DNA of 25,701 bases. Origin: Rhizophlyctis rosea (lineage: Eukaryota > Chytridiomycota > Chytridiomycetes > Rhizophlyctidales > Rhizophlyctidaceae). Shown piece after piece: positions 19,501 to 25,701 of the stretch; positions within the stretch are counted from its first letter, which is position 1; each line of letters starts with the position of its first letter. A program made the translations under genes and the position numbers. The notes under the pieces are model-generated. The model was given only the letters and a program-made list of their open reading frames with translations. It had not been told where the DNA came from and made no database searches. The stretch covers positions 1 to 25,701 of the forward strand of contig JADGJC010000456.1 in assembly GCA_027596075.1 (NCBI GenBank), given 5' to 3'.

Positions 19501-20303
19501 ATGCTTGAATCCATCCGGAACAAGCTTGACAGCTTGAAGCACCCCCTGCTGGGAAAGAAGAACACGTCTGCGTCATCTGATGCTGATGATATACCAGCAG
19601 AAAAGCAAGGTACTAGAAGAGTTCGCTGTCATTGTCAGGTCCACTGATATCTCACAGATATTGTCTTTCGTCAGTACCAAGTAATGGAATCATTCAACGG
19701 ACCGATCCATCAGCTGATAGATGCCTTGCTCCTGCCACCTCGCCCAACACTGATGCACCCCTCACCACCGCCGCCGTTATGACCATACCACCTACAGCCG
19801 CCACCCTCACTGTTACACCCGGGACCGTCCTGACCTCCACCGAAATCAAAGCACTCCACGCTTACACCGGCAACGACTCCCTGCGCATCAACTCCAAACT
19901 CCGTGCCGGTGAACAACCCCACCTCGTCGCCCCGCACCTCCTAACCGCCATCCAAAAACGCACCCAACACCCCCACCAAACCCTCTACCGCGGCGAAAAC
20001 CACTTATCATTCACCATCCTTCCCAATGAAGAAGGCCCCATGCGCGTAACGTTTGCCGCATTCACAAGCACATCTCGCAATTGGTATATAGCATCCCGGT
20101 TCGGGCAGCACCAGTTGGTGTTTCGAGGTGTGAGTGGGGGCAAGGTCGGGAGGTATCGACATTGGTGGTGGTTGAATGAGGAGGAGGTGATTATTTTGCC
20201 TGGGACGGTGTTTGTTGTTACGAGTTGGGTTAGGAGGTTGGAAGGGTTGAAGGTGAAGCATTTTGTGGAGTTGCAGCCGGATGGGGTTGGTGGAGTATAC
20301 TAG
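19501..20303 (+). CDS. Mono-ADP-ribosyltransferase domain protein (R-S-E class)
   Basis: Proposed exons are 19501-19609, 19658-19673 and 19721-20303 (235 residues). The catalytic part is certain to lie in the frame 19721-20303; the 5' joins, including a 16-nt exon and a 47-nt intron, are inferred. A minimal alternative starts at the ATG at 19779. The domain carries the R-S-E signature in order: LYRGE (Arg, strand 1), FTSTSRN (Ser-Thr-Ser) and EEEVIILPGTVF (ExE), as in arginine-specific ADP-ribosyltransferases of animals and bacteria. It opens with LTSTEIKALHAYTG. All three catalytic elements are intact, so transfer of ADP-ribose from NAD+ to protein, probably to arginine, is likely. There is no signal peptide in either gene model; the N-terminus is Lys-rich and polar, so a cytosolic or nuclear role is favoured. 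Whether it is an endogenous modifier or an acquired effector-like gene cannot be told; the codon pattern matches its neighbours. Confidence 0.8.
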
Positions 20304-22883
20304 TTGTCCGACATGAAACCAATAAGTGTATGCATATTTTTCATTTTCGACCGGAGCTTGGGGCTGGACTTGAGGATCCCGAGGGGGAATATCGCGGAAA
20401 TTGACAAAAATGGGCTCAAGCCGGTGTCACGACATTGGGACTATACAGGCAGTCAGTGCTTTTTTTGTTCAAGTATTGTCAGCAGTGAAAGTCAAATTTG
20501 GGGAGCTCAACGTCCCAATCATGCAGGAATGCAAGTTGGTTGATTTCAAAACACAATGGGTGAACTCAACAGATCCTTGTTGTCGAAGCCCAACAGTGAC
20601 TTGCGATAGCCGATTTTTAACTCCCACTTCTTTTTGACGGGTATCACCCGCTTAACTTTGTTCCTCACGGGAAGTTGTATACAAGTCTGAAGTGACGTCT
20701 TCCACAGTATCGACGTCGATTTTCACTGCAACAGTCAACCCAGAGCATCGAACCCGTGGCGCAGCTTCCGCGTCAAGAAAGAAGACGTGGCCAGGAATTG
20801 CATTCACAGCAGCGGATCCTGAAACTTCCTGACCTGCAAAGTTGGCTGTCTTGCAGAGCAGAAATCGGCTTTTTGTTTCTGAAAACACTACTCATGATGG
20901 GGACCATGGCTTATCAACTACACCGGCACCAGAATGAGGGAACTGCGACGTGCTACTGCCTCTGGGTGCAGAACTCAGCAGTAGGATGGTGACAGTAAAG
21001 ACGTTGAAGATCAAATCTGACCATCTGGACACTGCTGGCTCAAGTGGCTCACCAACTCCTACACAGTATCACTCCGAACAAGATAGTGAACCGTCATTCA
21101 TCAACAAAAAGGGCGCGTAAACAGGGACGGTGGTGCCGAATTGACGGGTTGCATCGGCCAGACGGGTTGCATCGGCCACCGGGTGGAATGTGGATAAAGG
21201 AGTGGGTTTGAGGAAATCAACATCAATGATAACCAGTCACCAAGTCGCCATTATTCTCATTCATTTTTTGGTCGGACAAATTTTCATGGGGAATGCGGCA
21301 ACTGTCTGAGCATTCGGCATCCGCTTGCAATTACCCTTGCGCGTTGATCACCAGGAGGAGCATGTCCACTAATCAAACCCACATTGCAAATTCAGTTCTT
21401 TGTCATCGCCGGACGGTTACGCATCTGACGGCCCTGACGTTCAAATCCACATCCAATTAGGTATCGCACGTCACTCCGCATTGCTCAATTTAAGTGCCGC
21501 ACCTACTCCTGCGTATGGCAAGCATATCGTGTTCGGCCGCCATTTACTTGTTCCGTCATTTTCAGCTGTTCACGATAGGGGCATTACCAGATTTTCATTC
21601 GAAACAAGGCGATTTGCCCGCTCCGCAGCATGATGTTGTTACACCTGGGGGCTGATTGAGAGTCATCATCGTTATATTGAAATGAAGAACGTACTCAACA
21701 ACTGATCTCAATCTCATGTTCAGGCGCGACGACATATTGTAACAGACAAGTGAATGAAAGCAAAAAAGAAGGGTGAGATGACATTCGAGTCAGGAGATGC
21801 ACCGCGACCGATTCCTGATCAGTCTCCTGGATCGGCTAATGTTCCCCGCCGCGCCATACCAAGCACGATGAAAGACCATTAGCAAATCGAGTCCAATTCT
21901 GTCGCGTGACAAGGTCCATTTCACACGCAGAAAAGAAAGACAGCCCATGAGATCGGGATAGCACACTCATCCAAACCATAACTAATAGCGACTTGACCAT
22001 GGCATTTATGGATGTCCGTCATATCGCACTTGCAGTGATTTATGAAATTGCTCCAATGAGTTATGTATTCTTACAAACTACTTTCTTCCCTCATTCCTAC
22101 CAAGTGCGTTGGGGCCTTTCGAATTTCCTTGCGTGTGCACAATGATTAGTCAACGGAGTTCAAGTCGTCAATCTCCAAATCTCGTGTAAGGGCCTCTGCA
22201 AAGTCTTCGCCAATGGTAAGCGAACATAGACCATATATCAGCGGGACAAAAATAAGTCAAACGTTCCAATGGAAAGATGGCCCCTTTCCCCACCAACTGA
22301 GGTATGAGATTCCAGCCTAGAAAGGGGTCCTACCCCACTCTTCTTAATTGCGAGGTTAGACAACTCAGGTTTAGTCCCCTAATCCTACCCCTGACATACA
22401 CGTGCTCACATCTTTTTTTTGAGACGTTTTTTCAAGTGCGCATCTTTCAAAAAAGTCTCTTTCGACTCGAGGTTTCGTTAATACCAAACACGGATATCTG
22501 GAAATGGCCCATCAACTTGAGGCTTTCTGAACTGCGTGGTTTGTGAGGCATCCAACGAACCTCGGGACTTGGGCAACTTCCGGCTTCATAGTGCTATTTC
22601 AGAGTCGGCAAAAGCAAAAGCAGCGAGAGGCACAAACAAAGAGTTGTCTACAAGAAAACCCATTCGACCTGCGTCCATCAAACCGCACGAGATGTAAATC
22701 ACATCCTCGGTCCTCCAGCTGATCGATAGCAAAAGACAATATATTACAAAAACTCCCGACAGATACGCTAACTCCATGCAAAAAACGCACTAGCAAAACG
22801 ACGAATACTACCAGCTACCTACCGCTACACTACCGTACTACATAACCCTTCTACCTCCCATCATCGGCCCCCACCCCACCACA
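20304..22883. other. Long gene-free convergent stretch
   Basis: About 2.6 kb between the ADP-ribosyltransferase and RPA1 stop codons. The longest frames are about 80 codons and show no motif. Apart from a perfect 18-bp tandem duplication (21143-21178) I see nothing. No tRNA, snRNA or transposon ends are apparent. Confidence 0.5.
21143..21178 (+). repeat. Perfect 18-bp tandem duplication
   Basis: The unit GACGGGTTGCATCGGCCA occurs at 21143-21160 and again at 21161-21178 with no mismatch. It lies in non-coding DNA and probably arose by a slippage duplication. Confidence 0.9.
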
Positions 22884-25406
22884 TCACCGCCCCAACCCCG
22901 TATACTGCTCAATCAACTCCGCCAACTCCCTACTAGCCCCCGCAAAATCAACCGCACTAAACCCAACAGCCGTACTCCTCACTTTCGTCTCATCCTGGAA
23001 CGTATCAGCCTTAATCCTCAACTTAACATTATACGTCCTGAAAAGCGCCTGCTTGAACACATTCGCAAACTCCCCCGGGTTGCTGTCCTTGAGCGCGACA
23101 GCCTCATCCGCCGTAACGCCACCCAACAGCTGTTGAGCTTGGTCGTTGAAGGCTGTTACCCAGGTTTGGCCCGTGTGGTCGCTGATGCTTACGGACATCA
23201 TGTATCTGGTTTTTGGGGGGGATTGTCAGTTTGTTGCGCTTTCGGATACGATGAAAGCCAAAGAACACACTGTCCCTAAAGAAAGATAAGTCTCATACCT
23301 GAACGTAGGATGAGGGTAACTCTGATCACACTTTTCGCACCGCCAGTCGGAACCTTGGTCCTGCACCTTCTTGTTGCAATTCGGGCAGGCAGGGTACCAC
23401 GCATTTTCGGATTTGATGTACACAACCGTCCCGCGGATCACGATGTAGTCCGGCTAGAGTGTCATTGACAAATCGTCAGAAAATGATAACCCAATTGGCC
23501 CGCACATCAAATGCACGCAACGCCTTCCAACTGCTCCAATGACGTCCCATTCCGATTGCGTTCCCTCTTACCTTCTCACCCATCCCAAGGTTCTCATCCT
23601 TGATCTGGGAAACAAACTTAAGCGGGTCCCGCTTGCCACCGCTTCCAGAACCCGTGGACATCGCGGTGTTTGTGTAGTTGTTGAACAGCATGTTCGACCC
23701 CGAGCTCTCGTACCACCCTCGGAGCGCATGGGCTTCCGGGATGTCCGGGTTGACCAATGGGTTACCTCCACTCAAGGAACGGCCTGGTGATGGTGAAGTT
23801 GATTTGACGTTCTGAGATGTATCCTCGAACGTACGATATACATACCACCGAAATCATTCACTCGCGCTCCTTTAACGGCAATGACCGGGTTGTCGCTCCC
23901 ATCAAAGTTTTCGGCTTGCTGGCCCCACAGAGTGAGTCTCACCTCGTAGCCGCTCTGGTCGCAGATTGTAAGCTCCCGCTTCTTCGTCTTGAGATTGGAT
24001 GGCACGAGTGACAAATGTTAATTTTGGTTCAATTGCTGATGCTCCACTCATGTGAGTGATCTTATATATGGAGATACATACCGGCCTCTGCGTCGTCTTA
24101 GCAATGATTTCAGTGACGTCGCCAGTTTCCCTCACAACCCCAATAACGTCTGCGGAAGAAATTTCTAGGTCAGACCAATTGTCCTATTGACTGATACCCA
24201 TGGCAAACCTACCAATATTAGCATCCTTCTCCGCCTCGTACAAGCGGCTCAACTCCAACGGCGAGTAACTCAATTGCGGCACACCACTGGTGTCCTGGCA
24301 CTAGAAGCGATTGGTCGTTTAGATGCGGCAATGATCAAAGTCCACCGGGTCAGACAAATCTTACGGGAGTAATGGTTGTGGAGGTATCCAACGACATTTC
24401 ATATTCATTGTTGACGCTGTTGAATTGCTTCTTGGCGACCTTGATAGCAGCTTTGGAGACGTAGTAAACCTATCGAAGGTGTTAGCTACACATTCTGCGG
24501 GGACCCGCACGAAGCACTCAATCATACCTGACCCTCATTCACAAGGTCGTAGAACATGTTGACAGCGTCGTTGAAAGCAGTTGCGCGAATCTCTCCCTGC
24601 AATAGTTTGCGTCAAATAAATCTCCTAATGTCAACAAGACAACAATTTGCTCACACTCTCGTCGACGAAGGTGCAGCTGAACAGCCGACCATCACCACGT
24701 TGATTGCTCCAGTGCTTCACATCCGACTTGTTGACGACCCGTGCGCGGATCGTCCATCTAGAAATCGCACTATTTAGTACGAAAAACAGAAATTCTTTGC
24801 TTTCAAGATCCTTACTTGTTCTGGTACGGGCTCAGACTTTTGATGGGGAAAATGGACATCGGTGCATCGCCGACAGACCTTGGCGCCATATTGGAGCCAC
24901 CGCCGTACCCGCCACCGCTGGGAGCAGATTGCCTCTGCTGGTACTGGTTTGGCGCGCCCGCCGATTGTCCGCCGTACTGGTTTGTCTGTTGAGGTGCCCG
25001 TCCGCCCCCTGGCGCACCATATTGACCCTGATTTGCTTGTTGGTAGGATTGCTGCTGCTGTTGTTGTTGCTGCTGAAGGGCTGCGTTTGCATTGGCACCG
25101 GCTTGATTGCCGTCGGCGGTGATGCCTAGAGGCTGTGGGTTGCCCTGCTTGGGAATGCCGTCCGCGTACGCGGTAAGGACGTCCAAACTCAAAATAATGA
25201 CGATTCTGTAAAAGGAATGCGATGTGAGGAGATAGTCACCAACATTGTTATTGCTTGACAATTCAGGCATATGAGAAAGAAAAGTGCCTTCGAAACTTAC
25301 TTCTTTTCCGCAACGGTATTGCATAGGTACTTGTTCATTTTGATGATCGAGTGTTTTCCCATTTGACCCGATACCACGATGTCGTTCAGTTGCGTTGCAA
25401 GCATGG
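22884..25406 (-). CDS. RPA1: Replication protein A large subunit (RPA70), missing first exon(s)
   Basis: Exons, reverse strand: 25406-25301, 25205-24816, 24757-24655, 24596-24528, 24469-24365, 24300-24213, 24149-24082, 23987-23846, 23783-23572, 23453-23299 and 23205-22884; 585 residues, all phases consistent. The fragment opens inside the N-terminal OB fold ([19 protein letters not shown]). A Gln/Gly-rich linker with a 9-Q run follows, then DBD-A ([40 protein letters not shown]), DBD-B ([58 protein letters not shown]) and DBD-C with its zinc ribbon CPNC-x12-CEKC and [20 protein letters not shown]. It binds single-stranded DNA in replication, repair and recombination with RPA2/RPA3. About 55-60 N-terminal residues are absent: the first exon here starts mid-codon after an acceptor AG at 25407-25409, and upstream sequence decays into GC homopolymer. 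Confidence 0.96.
25027..25079 (-). repeat. RPA1: CAG/CAA repeat coding polyglutamine in RPA1 linker
   Basis: A run of CAG and CAA codons encodes nine consecutive glutamines plus more Gln/Asn in the linker between the N-terminal OB fold and DBD-A. The linker is naturally disordered in RPA1, so length change here should be tolerated. Confidence 0.85.
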
Positions 25407-25409
25407 CTA

Positions 25410-25701
25410 GTTCCCGACCAAAGTATTAGTATCAGTATATGATATCGGCAGACAGACGGAAGTAGTTGTAACAGCCTTTTTCTCATCATCACTCCAAACC
25501 CCTTCCTCTTCCTCGCACCCTTCGCTGGCCTTCTACTTCAAATGCCCATTAACTAGCCAGCTCCGCCAGGCTTTCGCCCCAACCCGCCCCGGGGGGGGGG
25601 GGCGCCCCCCCGCCCCCCCGGCACGGCCCGGACGCGGCCCCCGGCCGCCCCCCCCGCCAACCAACACACACACACCCAGCACCAAACCGGAGGAAACAGA
25701 T
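25410..25701. other. Right edge: RPA1 upstream intron/leader then GC-homopolymer sequence of doubtful quality
   Basis: From 25410 to about 25550 the sequence looks like ordinary intron or leader (reverse-strand TACTAAT branch-like site at about 25423-25429). From about 25577 to 25658 it becomes almost pure G/C with runs of G and C, then a CA-rich tail. The expected first RPA1 exon is not visible. The homopolymer run looks like a low-quality contig end rather than biology. Confidence 0.55.

Noticed and set aside
20735..20765. tRNA B-box-like GGTTCGA on the reverse strand
   Set aside because: The flanking bases do not form the 5-bp T stem and no A box lies at the right distance.

Overview
The window is nuclear DNA of an intron-rich fungus with compact genes. 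Most introns are 47-120 nt with GT..AG ends, and upstream TATA-like sites are CATATAAG. The gene set (F-box protein, secreted pepsin, RPA1, Pus9-type synthase, SAGA/COMPASS-type chromatin domains, and an arabinokinase-N-terminus-like protein) fits an early-diverging, possibly chytrid-like fungus. That placement is an impression from gene content and architecture, not a proof.

Layout: 1-2156 (-) RluA-family tRNA pseudouridine synthase, 8 exons, C-terminus off the left edge; 2427-3870 (+) F-box/leucine-rich protein, divergent from it; 4737-7636 (-) chromatin protein joining a COMPASS Shg1/BOD1 domain to an SGF29-like tandem Tudor; 8163-9539 (+) GT-B-type protein like the N-terminal half of plant L-arabinokinase, with a 16-nt microexon; 11812-14006 (+) ten-exon secreted aspartic protease with a repetitive Thr-rich stalk; 15268-16431 (-) tail-anchored RING protein; 17993-18759 (+) protein I do not recognise; 19501-20303 (+) R-S-E class mono-ADP-ribosyltransferase; 22884-25406 (-) RPA1, lacking its first exon(s) because the sequence turns into GC homopolymer near the right edge. 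The genes are not an operon or an obvious cluster. Long gene-free stretches (9.5-11.8 kb, 14.0-15.3 kb, 16.4-18.0 kb, 20.3-22.9 kb) separate them.

Exon-intron structures were worked out by hand from frame continuity, splice-site dinucleotides and family conservation. Every listed join preserves frame.

Three observations stand out. (1) In almost every gene the synonymous codon choice flips from C-ending to G/T-ending codons about 150-300 nt before the stop, a strand asymmetry that gene function does not explain. (2) The octamer TGTANATA lies within about 100 nt of the stop, on the sense strand, in five of the eight genes with a visible 3' end. (3) The Shg1-Tudor fusion would place an H3K4-methyl reader on a subunit of the H3K4 methyl writer.
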